A stretch of DNA of 64,000 nt from an uncultured Oscillospiraceae bacterium (GTDB lineage: Bacteria > Bacillota > Clostridia > Oscillospirales > Acutalibacteraceae), in assembly GCA_900554335.1 (NCBI GenBank), contig USGT01000003.1, positions 87,858 to 151,857 on the forward strand, written 5' to 3'. A model generated the notes under the pieces. That model saw only the letters and a program-made list of their open reading frames with translations. It did no database searches and was not told the DNA's origin. Below, piece by piece: positions 1 through 8,980 of this stretch. Position 1 is the stretch's first letter; every line of letters begins with the position of its first letter. A program made the position numbers and the translations under genes.

Positions 1-2
1 AT

Positions 3-887
3 GGCGGAGTTTCGGCAACGGTGCAGGTTTTGGCGCGTGATTTGGGCGCGAAAGAGATTTTAGTTTGCTCTTCGAGAAGCAGTTTTAATTACAAAAATGT
101 TTATAGTAGACCTGATGCTGAAGTCATAATAAATGCCACGCCCGTTGGAATGTATCCGCGTAGCGAAGAGAAGCTGATTGACCTTACTAAATTTAAAAAT
201 CTTAGCGGTTTTGCAGACCTTATTTATAACCCGTTTTACACGAGGCTCATGCTTGACGCTAAGAAGATGAAAGTTCTGGTTTGCGGCGGCCTTGCTATGC
301 TTGTGGCGCAGGCTAAGGCTTCTTCTGAGATTTTCATGAAGGCTAAGCTTGATGATAGTTTGATAGAAAAAATAATCAAAGAAATTTATTTTAAAATGGC
401 AAATATTGTTTTAATCGGCATGCCTGGAAGTGGCAAAACCACGATTGCTAAAATTCTTTCTGAGAAAACCGGCAAGAAATTTATTGATTCTGACTTTGAA
501 ATTGAAAAGTTTTGCGGCTTTAGCATTCCTGAAATTTTTAAAACTAAGGGCGAAAATGAATTCAGGAAAATCGAAAACGAAATTTTAAAGAAAATTAGCA
601 AGGAAACAGGCATTGTTTTGTCAGCCGGTGGTGGGGCGGTTTTAGCCGAAAATGCTTATGAAATTTTAAAGCAAAATGCCAAAATTTACTGGATTAAAAG
701 AGATTTAAGTTTGCTTGAAATGGCAGGCAGACCGCTGAGCAAAAGCAGAGCGGAAATTGAAAAAATCCATGAAAAAAGAAGGCCTATTTATGAAAAGTTC
801 TGCGATAAAATAATTGAAAATAGCGGTTTAGCTGAGAATTCAGCTCAAAAAATTTTGGAGGATTTCTATGAAAATTCTTGTTATTAA
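3..887 (+). CDS. Shikimate dehydrogenase-shikimate kinase fusion (5' end outside window)
   Basis: Seen: the reading frame is open from the window edge. The codons before the GTG at 21 read in frame into a GGVSATV-like nucleotide-binding turn, so the true start lies upstream. The first ~125 codons match the C-terminal half of AroE (NADPH-dependent 3-dehydroshikimate reduction), including an NATPVGMYP motif. From the Met codon at 396 an AroK domain follows without a stop: Walker A GMPGSGKTT, DSD substrate motif, Arg57, SAGGG and a lid RPLS (kinase-domain numbering). Known: AroE and AroK catalyse consecutive cytoplasmic steps of aromatic amino acid synthesis. Inferred: one bifunctional polypeptide. 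Its 3' end overlaps aroQ by 20 bp, so the genes are translationally coupled. A frameshift artefact is unlikely because both domains are intact. Confidence 0.9.
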   Translation, partial: GGVSATVQVLARDLGAKEILVCSSRSSFNYKNVYSRPDAEVIINATPVGMYPRSEEKLIDLTKFKNLSGFADLIYNPFYTRLMLDAKKMKVLVCGGLAMLVAQAKASSEIFMKAKLDDSLIEKIIKEIYFKMANIVLIGMPGSGKTTIAKILSEKTGKKFIDSDFEIEKFCGFSIPEIFKTKGENEFRKIENEILKKISKETGIVLSAGGGAVLAENAYEILKQNAKIYWIKRDLSLLEMAGRPLSKSRAEIEKIHEKRRPIYEKFCDKIIENSGLAENSAQKILEDFYENSCY

Positions 888-1293
888 CGGCCCGAATATT
901 AATATGCTGGGAATAAGAGAAAAAGAAATTTACGGGAGCAAAAGCTACGATGATCTTATTGATTTCATAAAAAATGCAGCTCGTGAAAAGGGCATAGAAA
1001 CTGAGTTTTATCAATCGAACCATGAGGGAAACATAGTTGACAGGATTCAAAAGGCTTATTTTGAAAATTTCGATGGAATTATTATTAATCCTGCGGCTTA
1101 CACCCACACAAGCATTGCGATTCTCGACGCTTTGAAGGCCGTTTGCATAAAAACCGTTGAGGTTCATCTTTCTGACATTACTTCGCGCGAGGATTTTAGG
1201 AAAAGTTCTTTGATAAGCAAAGTGTGCGAAAAAGCCATAGTAGGCAAGGGCTTTGAGGGCTACAGAGAAGCCTTGGATTATTTTTGCAAATAA
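868..1293 (+). CDS. aroQ: Type II 3-dehydroquinate dehydratase
   Basis: A 141-residue protein of normal length for the dodecameric type II enzyme, which dehydrates 3-dehydroquinate to 3-dehydroshikimate in the cytoplasm. Catalytic and binding residues are visible: GPNINMLG near the N-terminus, Arg17 and Tyr22 on the flexible lid, QSNHEG (49-54), Asn74 and His80 in NPAAYTHTS, and His100 in EVHLSD. The ATG at 868 follows a GGAGG site inside the end of the aroE-aroK frame. It makes the substrate of the preceding fusion protein, so these three activities cover consecutive shikimate steps. Confidence 0.95.
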   Translation: MKILVINGPNINMLGIREKEIYGSKSYDDLIDFIKNAAREKGIETEFYQSNHEGNIVDRIQKAYFENFDGIIINPAAYTHTSIAILDALKAVCIKTVEVHLSDITSREDFRKSSLISKVCEKAIVGKGFEGYREALDYFCK

Positions 1294-1320
1294 AATTTTA
1301 TTTTAAAGGAGATTTTTTAA

Positions 1321-2616
1321 ATGAACAAAAAAATGAAAAAATTAGTTGCAGTTACTGTTTCGTCGCTGGGAGTGCTTTCTCAGTTTCCTGCGGCATTTTG
1401 CTCAGGTGACACTGAAGAAACGGTATTAGTTAACGGAATTTGCGAACCTAAAGAAGAATTAATTGAAGAACAAAAAGTGGAAAAAAAGCCTTTTATTACT
1501 TTGGTTGATGAAAAAGAAAGTTTAATGCAAAAAACTAATGGAAATATTAACACTTACCTAAAAGATTTTATTGACCAACATCATTATAATCCTGTTTCTG
1601 TTGATAGATCGTATTTTAATAGAACTTCTATAAATTATTATTTTAAAAATTTGGAAACTTACGTTATTTACCCTGACAAAAGTGACGAAATGAAATCTTA
1701 CAGGCCTTTATTTTTCCCTCCACGTGGAAATTTGGAGGTTTTGAAAAAAATACACTATAAAGCAAACTCTTTTTATTTTGGGTCTTTTAAAAATATTGTT
1801 GAATCAAAATTCGGTAAGGCTTACATATTACCTTTGAATGTTAACGAGGATCTCCCAGAAGTACGTTGTAATGTTACAGGTGAAAAATGCTCTTTAGAAA
1901 ATGGGTTCAAGATTGTTGTTTTGGGGGAAGGCTTTAATGAAGGAAAGAAAATCAGGTTTGATTTTGAGGGCGTTAGCTCTGAAGACATTCAAGACGTTTT
2001 GAAAAATAAAATTTATTCAATTAGAATAAAAAAACATAATAAAGTGATAAGAGAAATTAAAAATATGAATTTGGAAAACCCCTATAACATGCCTGTCCAA
2101 GAAATTACTAAAAATAGTGCTAAAAAATTTTTCTCGAAAAATGAAATAGAAAATTCAAGTAGCCAAGTTTTAAACATAGATAAGAATCTAGGGAAAATTG
2201 TGATACCTCAAGCAGCTGAAAGTATGTGCGCTAATTTTCTTTGGGGCTGCAAAGATGTAATAAACGTTATAATTTCGAGTTCTAAAATAAAAACTATTCC
2301 TCAGGGGGCTTTTGGTGAGTGCACTTCTTTGGAAAAAGTTGATATTTCTGGCGCGGTTAAAAACATAGAAAGTTATGCATTCAAAGGTTGCATAAATCTT
2401 AGGGATGTTGTTCTTCCTAATGGGCTTGAAAGGATAGAAGAATTTGCCTTTGAAGGCTGCAAAAATTTGGAATTTATAACCATTCCTGAAAGTGTTAAAT
2501 TTTTAGGTTCGGCCGTTTTTAAAGGATGCGATAAGCTAAAATGCATTAAATACGGAAATAAAGATTACGATAGTTTTAAAAAATTTAGCGAAGACTTTTT
2601 CAAGAAAAACAGTTAA
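1321..2616 (+). CDS. Secreted BspA-type leucine-rich-repeat protein
   Basis: A 431-residue protein starting at an ATG nine bases after AAAGGAG. Residues 1-29 look like a Sec signal peptide (Lys-rich start, hydrophobic core, small residues near the predicted cut). The middle ~300 residues are not recognised. Residues ~315-425 hold about four LRR_5 (BspA-like) repeats with the pattern IxxxAFxGCxxLxxVxIP. This repeat class is common in surface proteins of gut anaerobes and usually binds host or other proteins. There is no LPxTG motif or C-terminal membrane segment, so it is probably released or held non-covalently. It follows aroQ by 27 bp but is functionally unrelated. Ligand unknown. Confidence 0.8.
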   Translation: MNKKMKKLVAVTVSSLGVLSQFPAAFCSGDTEETVLVNGICEPKEELIEEQKVEKKPFITLVDEKESLMQKTNGNINTYLKDFIDQHHYNPVSVDRSYFNRTSINYYFKNLETYVIYPDKSDEMKSYRPLFFPPRGNLEVLKKIHYKANSFYFGSFKNIVESKFGKAYILPLNVNEDLPEVRCNVTGEKCSLENGFKIVVLGEGFNEGKKIRFDFEGVSSEDIQDVLKNKIYSIRIKKHNKVIREIKNMNLENPYNMPVQEITKNSAKKFFSKNEIENSSSQVLNIDKNLGKIVIPQAAESMCANFLWGCKDVINVIISSSKIKTIPQGAFGECTSLEKVDISGAVKNIESYAFKGCINLRDVVLPNGLERIEEFAFEGCKNLEFITIPESVKFLGSAVFKGCDKLKCIKYGNKDYDSFKKFSEDFFKKNS

Positions 2617-2630
2617 TTTTTAATAAAAAT

Positions 2631-2658
2631 GCCACCCGAAATGGGTGGCTCCGTTTTT
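2631..2658. terminator. Bidirectional hairpin terminator
   Basis: A 7-bp GC-rich stem, GCCACCC (2631-2637) with GGGTGGC (2643-2649), is followed by a T tract on the plus strand and an AT-rich ATTTTTATT on the minus strand. It sits between two convergent genes and can serve both. Confidence 0.8.
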
Positions 2659-3887
2659 TATTTTACTTTTCTTAAGTAAGCGCCTTTTTCAATTTCATTT
2701 TCAAATGGAATAAACAATTTTTGCATCGCGTGTGGAGCGGATTCCATTTCGTTTCCTTTTTCATCGATTATTTTTTCAGCCGTGAATTTAAAAGGCTTTT
2801 TGCCGGGCATTAAAACTTCTAATTCGTCGCCTTTTAAAAATTTGTTTCTTTGGGAAATTTCAATCATTCCATCTTGGTAATTTTCGCAAACTGCAACTAC
2901 TTCATAGTCTTTAACATACCCGCCGTTGTCATAAATTTGGCCAGGTTCGCCTCCAAAATAAAAGCCAGTTGAGTATTTTCTGTGGCTTATTTTGTAAACT
3001 TCTTCTCTAATCCAAGGCTCAAGCTTGAAATTTTCGCCCATTTTGTAGTAATTCAAAAGTGCTTGCTTGTAAGCATTCGTTACCACTGCAACGTAGTAAG
3101 CCGATTTAGCCCTGCCTTCGATTTTCAGGCTTGTTACCCCTGCTTTTAAAAGTTCCGGAATGTGCTCAATCATGCAAAGGTCTTTCGAATTGAAAAAGTA
3201 AGTGCCGTTTTCTTGTTCAACCACCGGGAAATATTCGCCTTTTCTTTTTTCTTCCATTAGGCTGTATTTCCACCTGCAGGGCTGAGCGCAATCGCCGCGG
3301 TTTGCGTCCCTTCCGGTCATGTATTGAGAAATAAGGCACCTTCCGGAATAAGACATGCACATTGCGCCGTGAACAAATGTTTCGATTTCCAAATTAGGGT
3401 TGGTTTTTGCCCTTATTGTCGCAATTTCTTCCAAAGAAAGTTCCCTCGCCAGCACGACCCTTGAAGCGCCCATGTTGTAAAGGCTTCTGGCGGTTTCATA
3501 GTTAACCACGCCTGTTTGCGTTGAAATGTGAACATCTACGTTCGGCGCGACTCTTTTTGCAGTGTCAAGAACGCCTAAGTCAGCGATTATAAACGCGTCA
3601 ACTCCTGCTTCGGCTGCTTGCTTCAAAAATTCCGGAATTCTTTCGATTTCATTATTTCTTGGCAAAGTGTTGCAAGTTAAATAAATTTTTTTGTTTTTTT
3701 CGTGGCAAATTTCTGCTGCTTTTTTTAGATTTTCCATGTCGAAATTAGCCGGCGATGCTCTCATGCCGAATTCTTTTCCTGCCAAATAAACTGCGTCAGC
3801 GCCGTAATTAACCGCTGCAAAAAGCCTTTCCATGTCTCCCGCAGGGGAGAGAATCTCGGCTGGTTTAATATCTTTGTTTTCGTTCAA
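2658..3887 (-). CDS. U32 family protein (TrhP-like tRNA uridine hydroxylation factor)
   Basis: A protein of ~409 residues carrying the U32 signature: EtFVHGAMCMSYSGRC with following cysteines (CAQPC), which in characterised members bind an Fe-S cluster. An (alpha/beta)8-like N-terminal half and a U32 C-terminal beta domain (last ~80 residues) match the ~410-residue TrhP/YrrO subgroup, which makes 5-hydroxyuridine in tRNA from prephenate. The longer RlhA subgroup is excluded by size. Start choice: a GTG at 3894-3896 lies inside the AGGAG site, whereas a TTG at 3885-3887 is 8 bases downstream, so TTG is the likelier start. It stands alone on its strand. The U32 assignment is firm; the tRNA role is inferred from subgroup. 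Confidence 0.85.
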   Translation of the reverse strand: MNENKDIKPAEILSPAGDMERLFAAVNYGADAVYLAGKEFGMRASPANFDMENLKKAAEICHEKNKKIYLTCNTLPRNNEIERIPEFLKQAAEAGVDAFIIADLGVLDTAKRVAPNVDVHISTQTGVVNYETARSLYNMGASRVVLARELSLEEIATIRAKTNPNLEIETFVHGAMCMSYSGRCLISQYMTGRDANRGDCAQPCRWKYSLMEEKRKGEYFPVVEQENGTYFFNSKDLCMIEHIPELLKAGVTSLKIEGRAKSAYYVAVVTNAYKQALLNYYKMGENFKLEPWIREEVYKISHRKYSTGFYFGGEPGQIYDNGGYVKDYEVVAVCENYQDGMIEISQRNKFLKGDELEVLMPGKKPFKFTAEKIIDEKGNEMESAPHAMQKLFIPFENEIEKGAYLRKVK

Positions 3888-3969
3888 AATTTTCACTCCT
3901 GAATTTTATAATTATAACTTAATTTTACAATATTTTTAAGCTTTAGTATAGTCCCAAAGCAAAATTTTT

Positions 3970-3995
3970 GCACACAGCCCGGCAAGACTGCGTGC
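3970..3995 (-). terminator. Hairpin terminator after the ABC exporter operon
   Basis: The stem GCACACAG (3970-3977) pairs with CTGCGTGC (3988-3995), with one G-U pair. On the minus strand it is followed by AAAAATTTT, a modest U tract. On the plus strand a longer T run follows, but no plus-strand gene precedes it. Confidence 0.55.
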
Positions 3996-4001
3996 AGTTT
4001 T

Positions 4002-5882
4002 TTATTTTTCGAAGTTTCCTGTGTAAAGCCCATAATATTCGCCTTTTTGAGCAATTAAATCTTCGTGGGTGCCTTCTTCGATTATTCTTCCTTTTTTAAG
4101 AACGATTATTTTGTCTGAATTTTGTATGGTCGAAAGTCTGTGAGCAATCACGAAAACCGTTCTTCCTTTCATGAGCGCGTCCATGCCTTTTTGAATCAAT
4201 TTTTCGGTTCTTGTGTCAACTGAAGAAGTTGCTTCGTCAAGAATCATCACGGGCGGGTCGGCAACTGCTGCTCTTGCAATCGAAATAAGCTGCCTTTGCC
4301 CTTGCGAAAGATTGCTTTCGGAACCGCTTATGATTGTGTTATATTTTTCAGGCAAAAGATTTATAAATCCGTCAGCATTTGCGAGCTTTGCCGCGTTTAT
4401 GCATTCTTCATCAGTGGCGTCAAGCCTGCCGTAGCGAATGTTTTCCATAACGGTTCCGGTAAAAAGCTTAACATCTTGCAGAACAACGCCTATGGAGTGC
4501 CTCAAGCTTGACTTTTTAATGTCTTTAATGTCAATTCCGTCGTAGGTTATTTTCCCTGCAGTGATGTCGTAAAATCTATTTAAAAGGTTGGTTATCGTGG
4601 TTTTTCCTGCTCCTGTTCCGCCCACGAAAGCAATTTTCTCGCCGGGGTTTGCAGTGAGGTTTATATTGTGAAGAACAGTTTTTTCTGGCTCATAGCCAAA
4701 ATCAACGTTTGAAAGAGCAACTTTACCTTCGAATTTTTTGTAACCAAAGTTTCCGTCAGGATTTTTAATCTTCCATGCCCAAGATTCAGTGTGCTTCGTA
4801 GTTTCTTTCATGTTTTCATCCATGCACACGATTTCAACTTTGCCGGTGTCTTCTTCGCTTTTTTCATCTATGATTTCGAAAATTCTTTTCGCGCCTGCAA
4901 GCGCCATGACCACTGAATTAAATTGCTGCGAAATTTGGCTAACTGGGTTTATGAAATTCATTGAAAGCTGCATGAATGAAGCAATCATTCCAAGCGTCAA
5001 AATGCTTTTGCCCGCAAGGCTAATGTTCGCAACGCCGCTTAGTGCAAGGCATCCGCCAATTACGGCAATGAGCAAATAAACCAAATAGCCGCTGTTTATC
5101 ATTACCGGCATTAAAATATTCGCATAAATATTCGCAAGAGTTCCGCTTTGGCAAAGTTCATCATTTTTCTCGCCAAATTTATTTATCGCCCTGTTTTCAT
5201 AGCAAAAAACTTTAACAACTTTCTGGCCGTTTATCATTTCTTCGATGTAACCATTTGTGTTGCCTAAATCTTTTTGCTGCTTCACGAAATATTTCCCGCT
5301 TTTTTTCACTATTTTCGAAGTAAAAAACATTAAAATAACAACGAAAAACAGGACGATCAATGTCAGCCAAATGCTAAGGTAAAGCATCGAAATGAAAATC
5401 GTCGAGATAGTAATAGCCGCAGAAAATGTGTGGGGAATAGCATGGCAAATCATTTGCCTTAGGGTGTCGGTGTCGTTTGTATAAGAGCTCATTATGTCGC
5501 CGTGAGAGTGGGTGTCGAAATATTTAATCGGCAAAGTTTGCATGTGCCCGAACATATCATTTCGAATGTCTTTCAAAACCCCTTGCGAAACCTTGGCCAT
5601 GAGCATATTGTAAGCCAAAGTTGAAGCGGCCCCTGCGAGGTAAATGCAAGCCATGGTCAAAATTAGGTTTAAAAGACCCGAAAAATCAGGGTTAGAACTC
5701 AGAAGAAGAGGAGTGATGTATTTATCGATTAAAACTTGCAGGAAAAGCGACGAAACGGCAGTGACGCCGGAACTTATGAGAATAAAAATTGAAACAAAAA
5801 AGATGTGGATTTTATATTTCGCCATGTAATCGAAAATCCGGCCTAAAATGGCAAAATCGAGTTTTTTCTTTATTTTTCCCAT
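4002..5882 (-). CDS. ABC exporter half-transporter, subunit with the catalytic Walker B glutamate
   Basis: 626 residues from the ATG at 5880-5882, chosen because AAAGGAGGG lies eight bases upstream; an ATG 36 bases further up has no such site. Order: about six membrane helices (ABC_membrane, residues ~20-310), then the ATPase domain with Walker A GGTGAGKTT, signature LSQGQ (degenerate, normally LSGGQ), Walker B ILDEATS with the catalytic Glu, and switch His in AHR. Its start overlaps the stop of the upstream ABC gene by 13 bp. Known for heterodimeric exporters such as TM287/288: one partner supplies a canonical Walker set with a degenerate signature. Inferred: a drug/lipid/peptide-type exporter in the cytoplasmic membrane. 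Substrate unknown. Confidence 0.9.
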   Translation of the reverse strand: MGKIKKKLDFAILGRIFDYMAKYKIHIFFVSIFILISSGVTAVSSLFLQVLIDKYITPLLLSSNPDFSGLLNLILTMACIYLAGAASTLAYNMLMAKVSQGVLKDIRNDMFGHMQTLPIKYFDTHSHGDIMSSYTNDTDTLRQMICHAIPHTFSAAITISTIFISMLYLSIWLTLIVLFFVVILMFFTSKIVKKSGKYFVKQQKDLGNTNGYIEEMINGQKVVKVFCYENRAINKFGEKNDELCQSGTLANIYANILMPVMINSGYLVYLLIAVIGGCLALSGVANISLAGKSILTLGMIASFMQLSMNFINPVSQISQQFNSVVMALAGAKRIFEIIDEKSEEDTGKVEIVCMDENMKETTKHTESWAWKIKNPDGNFGYKKFEGKVALSNVDFGYEPEKTVLHNINLTANPGEKIAFVGGTGAGKTTITNLLNRFYDITAGKITYDGIDIKDIKKSSLRHSIGVVLQDVKLFTGTVMENIRYGRLDATDEECINAAKLANADGFINLLPEKYNTIISGSESNLSQGQRQLISIARAAVADPPVMILDEATSSVDTRTEKLIQKGMDALMKGRTVFVIAHRLSTIQNSDKIIVLKKGRIIEEGTHEDLIAQKGEYYGLYTGNFEK

Positions 5883-7630
5883 TCTAATTTCCCTCCTTTT
5901 TTGCTTTGCAAGTTCCAAATTTCTTTGTAAATACCGCAGGTTTCAAGCAACTTTTCATGGCTGTCAAACCCTGCAATTTCGCCGTTTTTCATAACGATTA
6001 TTTTATCCGCAGCTTTTACTGATGAAATTCTTTGCGAAATTATTATTTTTGTGATATGTGGAATTTCTTCTTTGAAAGCCTTTATGATAGACGCCTCGGT
6101 TTTGGTGTCGAGCGCGCTTGTTGAGTCATCAAGAATCAAAATTTTCGGTTTTTTAAGAAGTGCTCTGGCGATGCAAAGCCTTTGTTTCTGCCCGCCGGAA
6201 ACGTTTGTTCCGCCTCTTTCTATGAACGTTTCGTATTTTTGAGGCATGTTTTCTATGAACTCATCTGCGCAGGCTATTTTGCAAACTTTTTTCAGTTCTT
6301 CGTCGGTTGCGTTTTCGTTTCCCCAGCGCAAATTTTCGGCTACAGTCCCTGAAAACAGCGTATTTTTCTGAAGAACCATCGAAACGGAATCTCTTAAAAT
6401 TTTAAGGTCGTAATCTTTAACGTTTTTGTCTCCTACCAAAACGTTGCCGTTTGTGGTATCATAAAGCCTTGGAATAAGGTGCACAAGCGTGCTTTTTCCG
6501 GTTCCTGTTTCGCCAGTAATTCCGATGATTTCGCCTGATTTTATGCTTAAATTTATGTTTTTAAGGCAAAGGTTATTTTTGTCTTTAACATAGCTGAAAT
6601 CAACATTTTCGAAAGTTATATCTCCATTTTTAACAGTTTTTTCAGGATTTTCAGGGCTTTTGATGTCGCTTTCTTCGTTTAATATTTCAGAAATTCTTTT
6701 GGCTGATGAAATCGAAATGGTTATCATCGTTAAAACCATGGAAAGAATCATAAGGCTCGTAAGAATCTGAGTCGCATAAGAAATGAGGCTTAAAAGCTGA
6801 CCAGTGCTCAGGCCATTTTCAGGGTTGTTGCGGCATGCGACTATTATTCTTGCGCCAAACCACGCAGCCAAAACAGTTGAACCATACATGCAAAGCTGCA
6901 TGAGAGGCATATTAAAAGCTATTATTTTTTCACCTTTTAAGAAATATTTGTAAATTTTGTTTGAAACTTTATAAAATTTGCTTTTTTCAAATTCTTCTCT
7001 TGCGAAAGACTTAACTACTCGGATGGCATTTAAATTTTCGCCAACTATTTCATTTAAATTATCATAAGATTTGAATGTTTTTGTGAACATTTTGTGCGCA
7101 TTAGTCATTATGAAGAAAAGTCCACACGCTAAAAACGGAATGCACGCCAGGAAAATGAAAGAAAGTTCTTTGTTAATTTTGAATGATGCAATAAGCGAAA
7201 AAGCCAGCATTGCCGGGGCTCTTGCCGCTGAAAAAACTATCATTTCATAAGCATTTTGAAGGTTGGAAACATCGGTTGTAAGTCTTGTGATGATGCTGGC
7301 GGTTGAAAATTTATCTATATTATAAAATGAAAAATTTTGAACTTTTGTGTACATTGCTTGCCTGAGATTTTTCGCAAACCCGCACGAAGCAATCGCTGCA
7401 CTTCTGCCGGCAATGAAACTGCAAATTAGCGTGAGCGTTGTGCACAAAATAAGGATGCTGCCGATTTTAAAAATGTAATCTATGTCACCTTTGTCAATTC
7501 CGTAGTCAATTAAGTTCGAAACCAAAAATGGAATTAAAATTTCGCCCAAAACTTCCAAAATTACAAATAAAGGCGAAAAAATAGAATCTTTTTTATATTT
7601 GCCTATGCATTTGGTTAAAGTTTTAATCAT
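5870..7630 (-). CDS. ABC exporter half-transporter, degenerate-site subunit
   Basis: 586 residues from the ATG at 7628-7630, preceded by AAAGGAG; the ATG 33 bases upstream lacks a site. N-terminal ABC_membrane domain with six hydrophobic helices, then Walker A GETGTGKST, a good signature VSGGQ, Walker B followed by Asp instead of Glu (ILDDSTS), and Gln replacing the switch His (SQR). These substitutions mark the non-hydrolytic site of heterodimeric exporters and complement those of the downstream partner. It is the first gene of a two-gene operon. A homodimer made from this subunit alone would be expected to lack efficient ATPase activity. Confidence 0.9.
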   Translation of the reverse strand: MIKTLTKCIGKYKKDSIFSPLFVILEVLGEILIPFLVSNLIDYGIDKGDIDYIFKIGSILILCTTLTLICSFIAGRSAAIASCGFAKNLRQAMYTKVQNFSFYNIDKFSTASIITRLTTDVSNLQNAYEMIVFSAARAPAMLAFSLIASFKINKELSFIFLACIPFLACGLFFIMTNAHKMFTKTFKSYDNLNEIVGENLNAIRVVKSFAREEFEKSKFYKVSNKIYKYFLKGEKIIAFNMPLMQLCMYGSTVLAAWFGARIIVACRNNPENGLSTGQLLSLISYATQILTSLMILSMVLTMITISISSAKRISEILNEESDIKSPENPEKTVKNGDITFENVDFSYVKDKNNLCLKNINLSIKSGEIIGITGETGTGKSTLVHLIPRLYDTTNGNVLVGDKNVKDYDLKILRDSVSMVLQKNTLFSGTVAENLRWGNENATDEELKKVCKIACADEFIENMPQKYETFIERGGTNVSGGQKQRLCIARALLKKPKILILDDSTSALDTKTEASIIKAFKEEIPHITKIIISQRISSVKAADKIIVMKNGEIAGFDSHEKLLETCGIYKEIWNLQSKKGGKLEWEK

Positions 7631-8167
7631 TAAAATTCTCCTTTCTAATCTAAAAATTTGCAATTAAATGCATTATATTACTTTAGAAACAAAAAATCAA
7701 TATAACAAGCGAAATGTTATGTAAAATATAAATAAAAAATAGTCGATTTAAATTTTATTTCATCTTAAGTACAATTATTGATTAATGTGATTAAACTATT
7801 TATTTATGTTGTTATATTATTTCTATATTAAAATTTTGAAGATAATATTTTTTGAAAAATAATGGTAAAATTACATAATTTAAATTTAAAAATTTGCCTT
7901 TATTTCTTCCATAAAATTCCTAAAATGTGTTTGAAAAACTCATAACATGTGGTATAATCACATTGTAGGGTTTTAAAACTATAGATTTAACTTAAAAAAT
8001 GGTTGGCCATCTTTCTATTTATTTTTCATTTTATAATAATTGTTAGAATAAGCTGGTTTTATTAAAATTTCAAGCTTGTGCCTTAAACCTTTTAAATTTA
8101 TTCTTTAATCATTATTTAAGTTTCTTGGTTTTGAAATCCTATTTTATTATGTTAAGGAGAGATTTTT
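7631..8167. other. AT-rich intergenic region with one clear promoter
   Basis: About 540 bp without a convincing gene on either strand. It contains the divergent upstream regions of the ABC operon and the secreted protein at 8168. The only clear signal is the plus-strand promoter at 7931-7958, which would leave an unusually long 5' leader of about 200 nt. I recognise no riboswitch in that leader. Confidence 0.5.
7931..7958 (+). promoter_or_regulatory. Sigma-A-type promoter
   Basis: TTGAAA (7931-7936), 16-bp spacer, TATAAT (7953-7958) preceded by TGTGG. It is the best promoter for the secreted protein at 8168 and implies a leader of about 200 nt. Confidence 0.6.
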
Positions 8168-8848
8168 GTGAAAAAGTTATTTAGCAAAATAGCTGCTGTA
8201 ATGCTGGGTCTATTCACAGTTTGTTCACCGATTTATGCAACCGCTGGCGAATTATATATTGGTAACGAAAAAGCTTTTGAACTTTTCAGCACTGAAAAGG
8301 ACACATGCTTTATATTACAAGGTATGAATGATGGTGAGGAAGATCCGGATAAGAAGTATGTGTTAGAAATAAAAGATGCTAATATAAGAGTTGAAAAACA
8401 GACACATTGGCTTTTTAAATCTGGCGCTCTTATGAGAATGAGAAAAGGTGTAGAAGAAAAATATTACCACTTTCAATGTCCAGATAATACTATGTACGAT
8501 GCGGTTATGAGTTCAGAAATGAATAAATCAACCCATAAACGTAGGACAGTTCGTAAGCAACTCGACCCCGTTGCAAAGATTTTTATGAGTAAAGACGGCA
8601 AAAATATAAGAGAAGTGTATGAATATAATCCATTTAAGGATTTGTATGATAAAGTACTTTTTAAAATAGAGTATTTTTCGAAAAGTGAAAGAAAGTTGAA
8701 TTACTTTTTAGATGATAATGAAAATACTGGTTTTGCGGGTTACTACATAAAAAGGCAGGACGATTCTATTGTAGGTAAAGTTACGGGAAGATATTTTCCG
8801 CTTGAGGTTGTTTTGTATCTTGTTTTAATCGGTGAAATAAAAATATAA
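8168..8848 (+). CDS. Secreted protein of unknown function
   Basis: 226 residues from a GTG eight bases after AAGGAGAG. Residues 1-27 form a typical Sec signal peptide (KK, hydrophobic core, ATA-like cleavage region). The mature part is Lys/Asp/Glu-rich, with only two cysteines, no further membrane segment until a mildly hydrophobic C-terminus, and no repeat or catalytic motif that I recognise. A monocistronic unit: its own promoter at 7931 and a terminator directly downstream. Real gene status rests on the ribosome site, signal peptide and open frame. No function is proposed. Confidence 0.75.
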   Translation: MKKLFSKIAAVMLGLFTVCSPIYATAGELYIGNEKAFELFSTEKDTCFILQGMNDGEEDPDKKYVLEIKDANIRVEKQTHWLFKSGALMRMRKGVEEKYYHFQCPDNTMYDAVMSSEMNKSTHKRRTVRKQLDPVAKIFMSKDGKNIREVYEYNPFKDLYDKVLFKIEYFSKSERKLNYFLDDNENTGFAGYYIKRQDDSIVGKVTGRYFPLEVVLYLVLIGEIKI

Positions 8849-8865
8849 ATAAATGTTTTTAAATT

Positions 8866-8897
8866 TCCAATGGGCTTTTTCATTGGAGATTTTTTTA
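8866..8897 (+). terminator. Intrinsic terminator
   Basis: Stem TCCAATG (8866-8872) with CATTGGA (8881-8887), then a T-rich run. It ends the secreted-protein gene at 8168. Confidence 0.8.
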
Positions 8898-8902
8898 TTT
8901 CT

Positions 8903-8937
8903 AAAATAAAATCAACCACCCGGTTTTTCAGGTGGTT
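8903..8937 (-). terminator. Minus-strand terminator of the rpsT unit
   Basis: Stem AACCACC (8914-8920) with GGTGGTT (8931-8937), followed on the minus strand by GATTTTATTTT. Confidence 0.65.
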
Positions 8938-8953
8938 ACCATAATTTAATTAA

Positions 8954-8974
8954 CCCCCATCAAAACGATGGGGG
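8954..8974. terminator. Strong hairpin just after rpsT
   Basis: An 8-bp stem CCCCCATC (8954-8961) with GATGGGGG (8967-8974) and a 5-nt loop. On the plus strand it is followed by a T run, so it also blocks read-through into the rpsT antisense strand; the minus side has only a weak T tract. Confidence 0.6.
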
Positions 8975-8980
8975 AGATTT

